Source: Chloroflexota bacterium (GTDB lineage: Bacteria > Chloroflexota > Dehalococcoidia > DSTF01 > RBG-16-68-14). From it: a stretch of 14,554 nucleotides of DNA. Of the stretch, positions 7,152 through 12,520 are shown in pieces. The notes under the pieces are model-generated. The model was given only the letters and a program-made list of their open reading frames with translations, made no database searches and was not told where the DNA came from. The translations under genes were made by a program, and so were the position numbers. Within the stretch, counting starts at the first letter, position 1, and every line of letters begins with the position of its first letter. The DNA is taken from NCBI GenBank assembly GCA_022563135.1, contig JADFNZ010000027.1, positions 1 through 14,554 of the forward strand. The letters run 5' to 3'.

Positions 7152-7871
7152 CTAGTTGACGGGGTGCGCCTCGTCTTCCAGCATGGCGTACTCCGGCGCC
7201 TGGAGCGGCAGCAGCGCGTCGACGATGGAGGAGACGAAGGAGTCCGGCACGAGGCCGGCGGCCGTGCCTTCGCGCCGGAAGCCGGAGAGATGGAGGAAGT
7301 TCACGGTGTAGCTATTTCTCCTGCCAGAGCGCTCGCACTCGATGATCCGCGCCTCGCGCAGATCCTGCAGCGTGGAGTGGGCCGCTCGCTCTGTCACGCC
7401 TACGGCGAGGGCGATCTCCCGTACCGTGGAGTGGGGATGCTGCGTGACGTAGATCAGGATCAAGGCGTGGGTCGTGAGGAAGCCCCAACGCCGCGTGATA
7501 ACTGTGTCCGTCTCCTCATGCGCGGCGCTATCCGTGCAGGGAGGCTGCTGGGCGATTGTCCCTCCATCGTCCCGCACGACCGCGGCCAGGCCGCGCAGCG
7601 TGGCCTGAATGAGCTGCTCCGGAATCTCCATGTCCGAGGCGCCCCACGGGCGGTGGCGGACCAGGGCGGCCACGTCGACCTGCTTGATGTCCAGTCTTCC
7701 TTCGCGTCGAGTCGACACGATGCCGGCCTGGCGGAGGTCCTTGAGCACGGCGTGGGCGGCACGCTCCGTAATGCCCGTCTCAAGCGCGATCTCACGCACG
7801 GTCGAACGAGGATCACGCGCGACCTGGATCAGGGCGTGGGCGTGATTAGTGAGGAATCCCCAACTGGCCAT
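7152..7871 (-). CDS. Regulator with two tandem winged-helix domains
   Basis: 239 residues made of two copies of the same DNA-binding domain, about 125 residues apart. Copy 1 starts WGFLTNHAHALIQVARDP (residue 4) and copy 2 WGFLTTHALILIYVTQHP (residue 129). Each continues STVREIAL-x2-G-[IV]-TERAAH and then a recognition helix (VLKDLRQAGIV or TLQDLREARII) and a charged wing (TRREGRLD or ERSGRRNSY). The single-domain family (WTFLTNHAHVLLCLA..., MarR-like winged helix) is common in Actinobacteria and Chloroflexota at roughly 100-150 residues. Two domains in one chain suggest binding as a built-in pseudo-dimer. AAGGA lies 5 nt before the ATG. It sits beside a consensus promoter pointing the other way (7892-7919), a plausible target. 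Function is inferred. Confidence 0.8.
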   Translation of the reverse strand: MASWGFLTNHAHALIQVARDPRSTVREIALETGITERAAHAVLKDLRQAGIVSTRREGRLDIKQVDVAALVRHRPWGASDMEIPEQLIQATLRGLAAVVRDDGGTIAQQPPCTDSAAHEETDTVITRRWGFLTTHALILIYVTQHPHSTVREIALAVGVTERAAHSTLQDLREARIIECERSGRRNSYTVNFLHLSGFRREGTAAGLVPDSFVSSIVDALLPLQAPEYAMLEDEAHPVN

Positions 7872-7891
7872 AACATTCCTTCTCTAGGGGG

Positions 7892-7919
7892 TTGACAAGT
7901 GACTTTCATGCATTATAAT
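7892..7919 (+). promoter_or_regulatory. Perfect consensus sigma-70 promoter pointing into the gap
   Basis: TTGACA (7892-7897), 16-base spacer, TATAAT (7914-7919): both hexamers match the consensus exactly. Expected transcription start is about 7925-7927, within or next to the palindrome GTAATATTAC (7924-7933). It lies 20 bases from the winged-helix start codon and points away from it. The next plus-strand gene is coaE, about 750 bases on, so a short RNA or peptide is the likelier product. Confidence 0.7.
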
Positions 7920-7923
7920 ACAG

Positions 7924-7933
7924 GTAATATTAC
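7924..7933. promoter_or_regulatory. 10-base palindrome at the expected transcription start
   Basis: GTAATATTAC is a perfect palindrome 5 bases after the TATAAT box, a typical repressor position. A related string beginning GTAAT and containing TCAGTAT occurs at 7924-7940 and at 8022-8038 (14 of 17 positions equal), so the same protein may bind both divergently used promoter regions. Confidence 0.35.
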
Positions 7934-7977
7934 TCAGTATATATAGTTCATGTGATAATATTCACGCAAGAGAAGAG

Positions 7978-8025
7978 ATGAGAAACCTTACCTGCACGGA
8001 TACTCCTTCTTTGCCAGTCATGTAA
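7978..8025 (+). CDS. Possible 15-residue leader peptide
   Basis: ATG 7978 to TAA 8023-8025 encodes MRNLTCTDTPSLPVM. It is the first ATG-initiated ORF after the consensus promoter at 7892-7919, about 52 bases past the expected start, and is preceded by a purine-rich AGAGAAGAG that could be a weak ribosome binding site. Nothing resembles a known peptide family, and so short an ORF can occur by chance. Confidence 0.2.
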   Translation: MRNLTCTDTPSLPVM

Positions 8026-8054
8026 TCATATTCAGTATTCCACGCCGCTGTCAA
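8025..8054 (-). promoter_or_regulatory. Promoter candidate for the winged-helix gene
   Basis: On the minus strand TTGACA (8054-8049), 18-base spacer, TATGAT (8030-8025), preceded by GAAGGGG. The transcript would begin near 8018 and reach the winged-helix gene with a leader of about 147 bases. That leader is antisense to the transcript of the plus-strand promoter at 7892-7919; the two promoters face each other. Confidence 0.55.
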
Positions 8055-8223
8055 CCCCTTCTAGGTAGCAGAGGTCAGGGACGACCGACATGAGATTAGC
8101 ATCAGCTTTCACAGCCAACGGCACGAGCCGCCGCGCTGAATCATGCCCGGAACTTACCGTATCTCGAGGACGAGATGGGCGTGGTTCGCCTAGCACACGC
8201 TACCGAGGTGTTGCAGCGGCGGA

Positions 8224-8235
8224 CCTCTGTAGAGG
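8224..8235. repeat. Small hairpin CCTCT-GT-AGAGG
   Basis: Five-base arms around a 2-base loop, immediately left of the larger nested hairpin that begins at 8240. It is the first stem of the cluster. Confidence 0.35.
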
Positions 8236-8239
8236 AGCC

Positions 8240-8302
8240 CCAGCGTTGGGTGCTGGCGTTTTCGGATCTGCGGGGAGCGGAAACGCGGCCAACCGGCGCT
8301 GG
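8240..8302. repeat. Nested 63-base stem structure
   Basis: CCAGCG (8240-8245) pairs with CGCTGG (8297-8302), TTGG (8246-8249) with CCAA (8289-8292), and GCGTTT (8256-8261) with AAACGC (8281-8286), with internal bulges. The layered pairing suggests a folded RNA or an extruded hairpin rather than a simple terminator. Confidence 0.4.
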
Positions 8303-8359
8303 TCTCTGAGGGGCGGCCCTCAAAGGGCCGCCCCGCACCTGACGCGCCGGCGCTGGTCT
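8293..8359. repeat. 13-base direct repeats flanking a hairpin
   Basis: CCGGCGCTGGTCT occurs at 8293-8305 and again at 8347-8359, 54 bases apart, with the strong hairpin 8310-8334 between the copies. The layout resembles a small repeat unit or the footprint of an insertion with duplicated ends. Confidence 0.5.
8310..8334. terminator. Perfect 11-bp GC-rich hairpin, terminator-like without T-tract
   Basis: GGGGCGGCCCT (8310-8320) and AGGGCCGCCCC (8324-8334) pair perfectly around a CAA loop. The stem is very stable but no T-run follows on either strand. It could block transcription or exonucleases from either side, or be a REP-like element. Confidence 0.45.
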
Positions 8360-8389
8360 GCCTAGCCCGTGCCGGCCATCCTTCTACCG

Positions 8390-8425
8390 CCCAGCCCGCT
8401 GGCGCCCGTCCGTCGGCGGGCTGGG
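8390..8425. repeat. Perfect 10-bp stem with 16-base loop
   Basis: CCCAGCCCGC (8390-8399) and GCGGGCTGGG (8416-8425) are exact inverted repeats separated by 16 bases. This is the third strong stem in the cluster. Confidence 0.5.
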
Positions 8426-8490
8426 TCATGTATGGCGTCTGTTCGTACGTAATTCATTGCTGGAAGTATGTTACCGGATACTGACTACGT

Positions 8491-8519
8491 AGTATGCCAC
8501 GGGTCGCACCGTCTGTCAA
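8491..8519 (-). promoter_or_regulatory. Minus-strand promoter candidate related to the one at 8025-8054
   Basis: On the minus strand TTGACA (8519-8514), 17-base spacer, CATACT (8496-8491), preceded by TTGAAGGGGC. The upstream GAAGGGG and the string CGTGG-[AC]-ATACT are shared with the promoter at 8054-8025. The -10 overlaps the palindrome ACTACGTAGT (8484-8493). The transcript would run through the hairpin cluster. Confidence 0.45.
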
Positions 8520-8581
8520 GCCCCTTCAAGCTGTGCGCCGCGTTGGCATGCGCCGCTGATGGTGGGCGCTGGCCAGCTTCC

Positions 8582-8611
8582 TTGTGCCTCCTTCTCGGCT
8601 GCTAGTACAAT
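8582..8611 (+). promoter_or_regulatory. Likely coaE promoter
   Basis: TACAAT (8606-8611) is a good -10 box; TTGTGC (8582-8587) 18 bases upstream is a weak -35. The start would be near 8618, giving a leader of about 56 bases to the coaE ATG. Confidence 0.4.
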
Positions 8612-8673
8612 GGGCGGGCCGCCGGTGTGCATCTGCCGCGAAGCGGTAGTCACCGGCGTTCGCTTGGCCAGAA

Positions 8674-9276
8674 ATGCGTACGATCGGCGTCACGGGAGGC
8701 ATCGCGAGCGGCAAGTCGCTCGCCACGCGGCAGCTTGCTGAGCGCGGAACTGTTGTGATCGACGCGGACAAGATCGGGCACGAGGCGTACCGCTCGGGCA
8801 CGGAGACCTTTCGACAGGTCGTCGAGGCGTTCGGCGTCGAGATCGTCGGCGCGAATGGCGAGATCGACCGCAAGGCGCTCGGCGCCAAGGTCTTCGCCGA
8901 CCCGGCTGAACGGCGGCGGCTGGAGGAGATCGTCTGGCCTGCCATGCGAAAGATGATGGAGGAGCGGCTGGAGGAGCTGCGCGCGAAGGACGTGGAGATC
9001 GTCGTGCTGGAGGCGGCGCTGCTGATCGAAGCGGACTGGCTGTCGCTGGTCGACGAAGTCTGGCTCGTGCTCGCCTCGCCTGAGACGGCGCGCCGCCGGC
9101 TGATGGAGCGCAACGGGCTGACGGCGGAGCAAGCGGAGTCGCGGCTACGATCGCAGCTCACGAACGAAAAGCGCCGCGCGTATGCGACCGTGGTGATCGA
9201 GAACGATGGGTCGCTGGAGGAGCTGCGCCGCGCCGTGGGCGAGGCCTGGGCGAAGCTCGAGGCCCGGGTGGGGTAG
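8674..9276 (+). CDS. coaE: Dephospho-CoA kinase
   Basis: Last step of coenzyme A synthesis, phosphorylating the 3'-hydroxyl of the ribose of dephospho-CoA with ATP; cytoplasmic. 200 residues, the usual length. [15 protein letters not shown] places the P-loop GGIASGKS at residues 8-15. [12 protein letters not shown] (28-39) is the substrate-side DAD motif, and [12 protein letters not shown], then [20 protein letters not shown] and [21 protein letters not shown], are typical CoaE blocks. The ATG at 8674 is fixed by the family N-terminus; there is only a weak ribosome binding site. The stop is 4 bases before the CbbQ-type gene, so they are probably cotranscribed. Confidence 0.96.
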   Translation: MRTIGVTGGIASGKSLATRQLAERGTVVIDADKIGHEAYRSGTETFRQVVEAFGVEIVGANGEIDRKALGAKVFADPAERRRLEEIVWPAMRKMMEERLEELRAKDVEIVVLEAALLIEADWLSLVDEVWLVLASPETARRRLMERNGLTAEQAESRLRSQLTNEKRRAYATVVIENDGSLEELRRAVGEAWAKLEARVG

Positions 9277-9280
9277 TGAG

Positions 9281-10180
9281 ATGACCGTCGACGAGCACAA
9301 GACGCAGGGCGAGTATCGCCAGTACGCGATCGAGGAGTACCATCCCCCGAGCGAGCCGTTCTACATCGCGTTTGAGGATGAGGTGGCCCTCTTCACCGCC
9401 GCCTTTAAGGAGAAGATCCCCGTCCTCCTGAAGGGCCCCACGGGCTGCGGCAAGACGCGGTTCGTGGAGTACATGGCGTGGAAGCTTGGCCGCCCGCTGA
9501 CGATCATTAATGACGCGACGGATGGGAGTGGCGAGGCCGGCCAGGCGCTGCCGCTCGTCACCGTCGCCTGCCACGAGGACCTGACCGCGTCCGACCTCGT
9601 CGGCCGCTACCTGCTGGAGGGGGAGTCGACCCGCTGGATCGACGGGCCGCTCACGCGCGCAGTGAAGGCCGGCGCGATCTGCTACCTGGATGAGGTGGTG
9701 GAGGCGCGCAAGGACACGACGGTGCTCATCCACCCTCTGACGGACCACCGGCGCATCCTGCCGATGGAGAAGCGCGGCCAGATCCTAGAGGCGGCGGACA
9801 ACTTCCTGCTCGTGATCTCGTACAACCCCGGCTATCAGAGCGCGCTGAAGGACCTCAAGCACAGCACGCGCCAGCGTTTCATCTCCATCGAGTTCGGCCA
9901 TCCGCCGCGGGAGGTGGAGGCGCGCATCATCGCGCACGAGAGCGGCGTCGATACGGCGGTCGCCGAGGAGCTGGCGAAATTGGGCGAGAAGGTGCGACAC
10001 CTGAAGGAGCACGGCCTGAGCGAGGGCGTGAGCACGCGCCTACTCATCTATACCGGCCGGCTTATCGTCCAGGGGATCGAGGCGCGGCGCGCCTGCCAGG
10101 TAGCCATCGTCTGGGCGCTGACCGACGACGCGGACGTGCAGCGCAGCATCGAGGAGGTAGTGAGTGCGATCTTTGAGTAG
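9281..10180 (+). CDS. MoxR-type AAA+ ATPase of the CbbQ/NirQ/NorQ family
   Basis: 299-residue AAA+ ATPase. Walker A GPTGCGKT (52-59), Walker [13 protein letters not shown] (134-145), sensor-1 region VISYNPGYQ (178-186) and the sensor-2 arginine in GVSTR (249-253) are present. [15 protein letters not shown] and the YNPGYQ string are hallmarks of the CbbQ/NorQ branch. These proteins work with a VWA-domain partner (CbbO/NorD) to remodel or insert metal into client enzymes; cytoplasmic. The likely partner is the NorD-like gene at 12521, unusually 2.3 kb away rather than adjacent. ATG 9281 is chosen because [20 protein letters not shown] is family-like and the longer frame reads through coaE. The client is unknown; no Rubisco or NO-reductase gene is in view. 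Confidence 0.9.
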   Translation: MTVDEHKTQGEYRQYAIEEYHPPSEPFYIAFEDEVALFTAAFKEKIPVLLKGPTGCGKTRFVEYMAWKLGRPLTIINDATDGSGEAGQALPLVTVACHEDLTASDLVGRYLLEGESTRWIDGPLTRAVKAGAICYLDEVVEARKDTTVLIHPLTDHRRILPMEKRGQILEAADNFLLVISYNPGYQSALKDLKHSTRQRFISIEFGHPPREVEARIIAHESGVDTAVAEELAKLGEKVRHLKEHGLSEGVSTRLLIYTGRLIVQGIEARRACQVAIVWALTDDADVQRSIEEVVSAIFE

Positions 10181-10829
10181 GCTGCGGCGCAGCCCGCTGT
10201 TCCTCGCGTTCAGCGCGCTCGCGTTTGTGTTCGTGCTCGCCGCCTGTGGGGACGGCGATTCGAACGGAGGAGGACCGGATTCTGTGAGCCCAGGAAGCTT
10301 CGCTGAGGAGTGTCAGCCGTCTGGCGAGAAGCAGTTCGCTCAGGCGCCGGACCGGATCATCGACACGAGCAAGACCTACATCGCCACGATCAAGACGGAG
10401 AATGGTGACATTGTGATTGAGCTCTTCAGCGACGTGCCGATCACGACGAACAACTTCGTCTTCCTGGCCTGCAAGGGCTACTACGACGGCGTGACGTTCC
10501 ACCGAGTACTGCCCGGCTTTATGGCGCAGGGCGGCGACCCGACCGGCAGCGGCAGCGGCGGCCCCGGCTACTCGATCCCGGACGAGGACGACGGCGACCA
10601 CGCGTTCGACGCCGGCGTGATCAGCATGGCGAAGTCCGGCCCGAACACCACGGGCAGCCAGTTTTTCATCACCTATGCGCCCCAGCCGCAGCTCGCGGCG
10701 GAATTCACGGTCTTCGGCGAAGTGACGGCAGGGATGGACGTAGCGGAGCAGATCACGCCGCGCGATCCGGCGCAAAACCCCGCCGCCCCTGGCGACGTGA
10801 TCGAGACGATCACGATCGAGGAGCGCTAG
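10164..10829 (+). CDS. Cyclophilin-type peptidyl-prolyl isomerase lipoprotein
   Basis: 221 residues. A signal peptide with basic start and hydrophobic core ends in the lipobox LAAC (C28), followed by a Gly/Ser/Asp linker, so it is an exported lipid-anchored protein. The cyclophilin domain covers about 70-221: [15 protein letters not shown] (catalytic R114, F119, M120, Q122), [16 protein letters not shown] and [17 protein letters not shown]. The common H before TVFG is replaced by F. It assists folding of exported proteins. The start is GTG 10164, decided by GAGGAGG six nt upstream. That start overlaps the end of the ATPase gene by 17 bases, so translation is coupled to it. Whether it serves the same client as the ATPase is unknown. 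Confidence 0.93.
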   Translation: MRSLSRLRRSPLFLAFSALAFVFVLAACGDGDSNGGGPDSVSPGSFAEECQPSGEKQFAQAPDRIIDTSKTYIATIKTENGDIVIELFSDVPITTNNFVFLACKGYYDGVTFHRVLPGFMAQGGDPTGSGSGGPGYSIPDEDDGDHAFDAGVISMAKSGPNTTGSQFFITYAPQPQLAAEFTVFGEVTAGMDVAEQITPRDPAQNPAAPGDVIETITIEER

Positions 10830-10835
10830 CGCTCC
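10820..10835. terminator. 16-base perfect palindrome over the cyclophilin stop codon
   Basis: GGAGCGCTAGCGCTCC is fully self-complementary; the TAG stop is in its centre. As RNA it folds into a 6-bp stem with a CUAG loop. There is no T-tract, so it is at most a weak terminator or a 3' stabiliser. Confidence 0.35.
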
Positions 10836-10879
10836 GCGCGGGCGTCCTCTCCATTTCCGAGGGTTGTCGCTTTCTGCGT

Positions 10880-10885
10880 TAGACT
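10880..10885 (+). promoter_or_regulatory. -10 box TAGACT for a leaderless metallophosphoesterase message
   Basis: TAGACT ends 6 bases before ATG 10892, so transcription should start at the A of the start codon. There is no Shine-Dalgarno and no clear -35 at normal spacing. It is the third gene in the window with this layout. Confidence 0.4.
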
Positions 10886-10891
10886 GGCCGC

Positions 10892-11563
10892 ATGAGGCTT
10901 GGCATCGTCGCGGACGTGCACTGCAACGTCGAGGGGCTGCGCGCCGCGCTCGATCTGATGGGGCCGGTCGACGAGCTGCTCTGCGCGGGCGACGCGGTCT
11001 ACCAGTTTCGCTTCTCGAACGAGGTGATGGCGCTGCTGCGCGAGCGTGGCGCGCGCTACATCCTCGGCAATCACGAGCGCGTACTGCTCGGCGACTGGGG
11101 CGAAGCCGCTCGCTCGCGTGACGGCGTGCGCGCGGACCTGCTCGCGTACATGGCGGAACAGCCGTACGATCTCGAAACACGCGTCGACGGCAAGAAGCTG
11201 GTCATGGTCCACGGCAGCCCGTTCGACCCGCACGACGAGTACCTCTACCCGAACAGCCCCAGCCTGCAGAAGCTGGCCCAGATCGACGCGGACTTCATCG
11301 TGCTTGGCCACACCCACTACCATATGGCGCTGCCGGTGGGCCGGGCGCTGGTCGTGAACCCGGGCTCCGTGGGCGAGGCGCGCGACCATCGCAACGGCTT
11401 CCAGCTCTCGTGCGCCGTGCTCGATACCCATTCGGGCGAGGTAGAGTTCCACCACTACGGTGACCCGACGCGCCCGGCGGTAGACCCCGCGATTGTGCCG
11501 CAGCCGGCCGCCGGCGCGCAGACGGAGTATCGCCCGCCGCAGAACGCTGCCTGGTGGGAGTGA
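10892..11563 (+). CDS. YfcE/MJ0936-like metallophosphoesterase
   Basis: 223-residue calcineurin-like phosphoesterase with all metal ligands visible: DVH (D8, H10), GDAV (D34), GNHE (N60, H61), VHGSP (H107) and GHTHYH (H140, H142), followed by VNPGSVGEARD. The binuclear site should be active on phosphodiesters or phosphomonoesters; the substrate is not predictable. No signal peptide, so cytoplasmic. A proline-rich tail (about 195-223, ending AAWWE) follows the catalytic core. ATG 10892 lies six bases behind a -10-like box and lacks a ribosome binding site, suggesting leaderless translation. It converges with the methyltransferase gene, whose stop is 12 bases away. Confidence 0.9.
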   Translation: MRLGIVADVHCNVEGLRAALDLMGPVDELLCAGDAVYQFRFSNEVMALLRERGARYILGNHERVLLGDWGEAARSRDGVRADLLAYMAEQPYDLETRVDGKKLVMVHGSPFDPHDEYLYPNSPSLQKLAQIDADFIVLGHTHYHMALPVGRALVVNPGSVGEARDHRNGFQLSCAVLDTHSGEVEFHHYGDPTRPAVDPAIVPQPAAGAQTEYRPPQNAAWWE

Positions 11564-11575
11564 GCGGGTCGAAGT

Positions 11576-12397
11576 TCAGCGCGGCCGTTCGGCGACGAAG
11601 AGTGAGCGGCGCAGGAGGCCGGCTTCGGTCGCTGCGATCGCGGCTCGCCGCTGCGAGAGCCGCTGTGCGAACGCCGCCTCTCCAATCGATTCGCGCAGAG
11701 CCTTCGCGTGGCGCTCGCTCGCGTCAAGCAGGTCGCGCGTGAAGCGCAGGTACTCTTCGGTGGCGTCACGCTCCGCGATCTGGACGAAGCCAGCAGACCG
11801 GAGCAAGGTCTGCGGTTCGGATCGCGAGTAGGCGGCGGACGGCCCGGACTGCCGCGCCCGCCGGCGCTCTCGCTCTGGCAGGCCCGGCGTGATGAAGATG
11901 GTGTAGAAGGCCAGCCGGCCTCCCGGTTTCAGCAATCTGCGACAGGCCCTCAGCACGGAGAGCTTCGTCTTGATTCATCAGAGGGTATCGGTGTGGACGA
12001 TCGCGTCGAACGAGCGGGGACGGAAGGGGAGATGGACGGCGCTGGCGACCGCGAAGGACGCTCTGCCGTTCAGCCGCCGCTTCTCCGCGCGCTGCGCCGC
12101 GTTGCGAATAGCGGTCGCTGGAATGTCCGTGACCACGGCCTCGCATCCAGACGCAGCGGCGAGATATAAGCTCGGCCAGCCCAGCCCCGCGCCGACGTCG
12201 AGCAGGCGGACGCCGGGTCGTAAGCGCAGCACGTCCACGAGAGCGTCGGCCTGCGCCATGGTGGTGTAGCCGTTGGTGCCCAGATCGGCCCCGCAGACCT
12301 CCATATCGATCAGGCGCGAAGCTCCCGCGCCCCAGATCTCGTAGCGGCTGGCAAACCGCTTGAGCGCGGCGGCCTCACTGTCGTAGGAAGCTGGCAT
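11576..12397 (-). CDS. Class I SAM methyltransferase with tandem in-frame TGA TGA (candidate selenoprotein, else pseudogene)
   Basis: One continuous frame of 273 codons encodes a methyltransferase except for two adjacent TGA codons at positions 140-141. Before them: LLDVGAGLGWPSLYLA (SAM motif I, 65-80), VVTDIP (acidic loop) and FDAIVHTDTL. After them: IKTKLSVLRACRRLLKPGGR, then LAFYTIF, and a helical C-terminus (EEYLRFTRDLLDASERHAKA, ending LFVAERPR). The TGAs fall exactly where class I enzymes have the two residues after 'DVL' (as in DVLEHV), with no gap needed, so this is not a frameshift. TGA is a normal stop in other genes here. ATG 12397 follows AAGGA by 5 nt; a longer upstream reading of the frame is antisense to the next gene. 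Options are insertion of two selenocysteines, or a dead gene. The family fold is certain, the substrate unknown. Confidence 0.75.
11946..11963 (-). promoter_or_regulatory. Bacterial-SECIS-like hairpin downstream of the TGA pair
   Basis: On the minus strand GCUCUC (11963-11958) pairs with GAGGGC (11951-11946), six pairs including one G-U, around the loop CGUGCU. The loop begins 17 nt after the second TGA and has a G in its second position. This meets the loose bacterial SECIS rules as I know them: apical loop about 16-37 nt after the UGA, with G among its first two loop bases. A six-pair stem occurs often by chance, so this is supportive only. Confidence 0.35.
11975..11980 (-). other. Adjacent in-frame TGA TGA codons
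   Basis: Read on the minus strand, CTC TGA TGA ATC. Coding similarity to methyltransferases continues in the same frame on both sides, so these two codons are the only interruption of the gene. Confidence 0.9.
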
Positions 12398-12418
12398 TTT
12401 GTTCCTTCGTTCGCTAAC

Positions 12419-12432
12419 CCTGCGCAAGCAGG
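12419..12432. repeat. Hairpin CCTGC-GCAA-GCAGG in the divergent promoter region
   Basis: A 5-bp perfect stem with a 4-base loop, at the expected start of the methyltransferase message, between its -10 box and its Shine-Dalgarno. It could be a 5' stem in the leader or an operator. Confidence 0.3.
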
Positions 12433-12435
12433 AGT

Positions 12436-12465
12436 ACGATACTATCCGCGCTGCCCATCGGTCAA
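12436..12465 (-). promoter_or_regulatory. Promoter candidate of the methyltransferase gene
   Basis: On the minus strand TTGACC (12465-12460), 18-base spacer, TATCGT (12441-12436), with an expected start near 12429 and a leader of about 30 bases that contains a good Shine-Dalgarno. A live promoter would argue that the TGA-containing gene is expressed. Confidence 0.45.
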
Positions 12466-12505
12466 CGAGGACGGCCTTCGCTTCCCCACCCTCGAATGCG
12501 CCCGC

Positions 12506-12511
12506 TACAAT
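12506..12511 (+). promoter_or_regulatory. -10 box TACAAT for a leaderless NorD-like message
   Basis: TACAAT ends 9 bases before ATG 12521 and there is no Shine-Dalgarno between. A matching -35 is not evident. It has the same layout as the sufR start. Confidence 0.4.
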
Positions 12512-12520
12512 GCAGGCGCT

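Larger units (their letters stand above)
8175..8309 (+). pseudogene. Short ORF or remnant, 44 codons
   Basis: ATG 8175 to TGA 8307-8309 encodes MGVVRLAHATEVLQRRTSVE, continuing for 44 residues. The frame is open from 8100 and GAGG precedes the ATG by 5 nt. The peptide looks protein-like, but third-position GC is lower than in the neighbouring genes and the 3' half overlaps the hairpin cluster. It could be a decayed 5' end of a gene; no family is recognised. Confidence 0.2.
7872..8673. other. About 800-base gap without a convincing gene, rich in promoters and hairpins
   Basis: From left to right: a consensus plus-strand promoter (7892-7919), an AT-rich island (about 7905-8040) with palindromes, a 15-codon ORF (7978-8025), a minus-strand promoter (8054-8025), a stretch with weak coding character (8175-8309), a cluster of strong stems (8224-8425), a second minus-strand promoter (8519-8491), and the likely coaE promoter (8582-8611). 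No tRNA, rRNA or known riboswitch was recognised. Confidence 0.6.

Noticed and set aside
8090..8429. Overlapping frames of 65-91 codons on both strands in the hairpin cluster
   Set aside because: Inverted repeats make mirror-image frames; none shows family motifs or consistent codon bias.
8526..9161. 211-codon minus-strand Ser/Arg-rich frame opposite coaE
   Set aside because: Shadow of the well-supported dephospho-CoA kinase.
10062..11180. 372-codon minus-strand frame across the cyclophilin and phosphoesterase genes
   Set aside because: Spans two real genes on the other strand and is Arg/Ala low-complexity.
11975..11980. Genome-wide recoding of TGA (as Trp or Gly)
   Set aside because: TGA ends other intact genes here (Rieske, DinB-like, metallophosphoesterase) at natural positions, and no other gene contains internal TGA.
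11766..12146. Alternative minus-strand frame starting MNQDEAL near the TGA pair, suggesting a frameshift in the methyltransferase
   Set aside because: The methyltransferase motifs before and after the TGA codons are in the same frame; the alternative frame gives no family-like protein.
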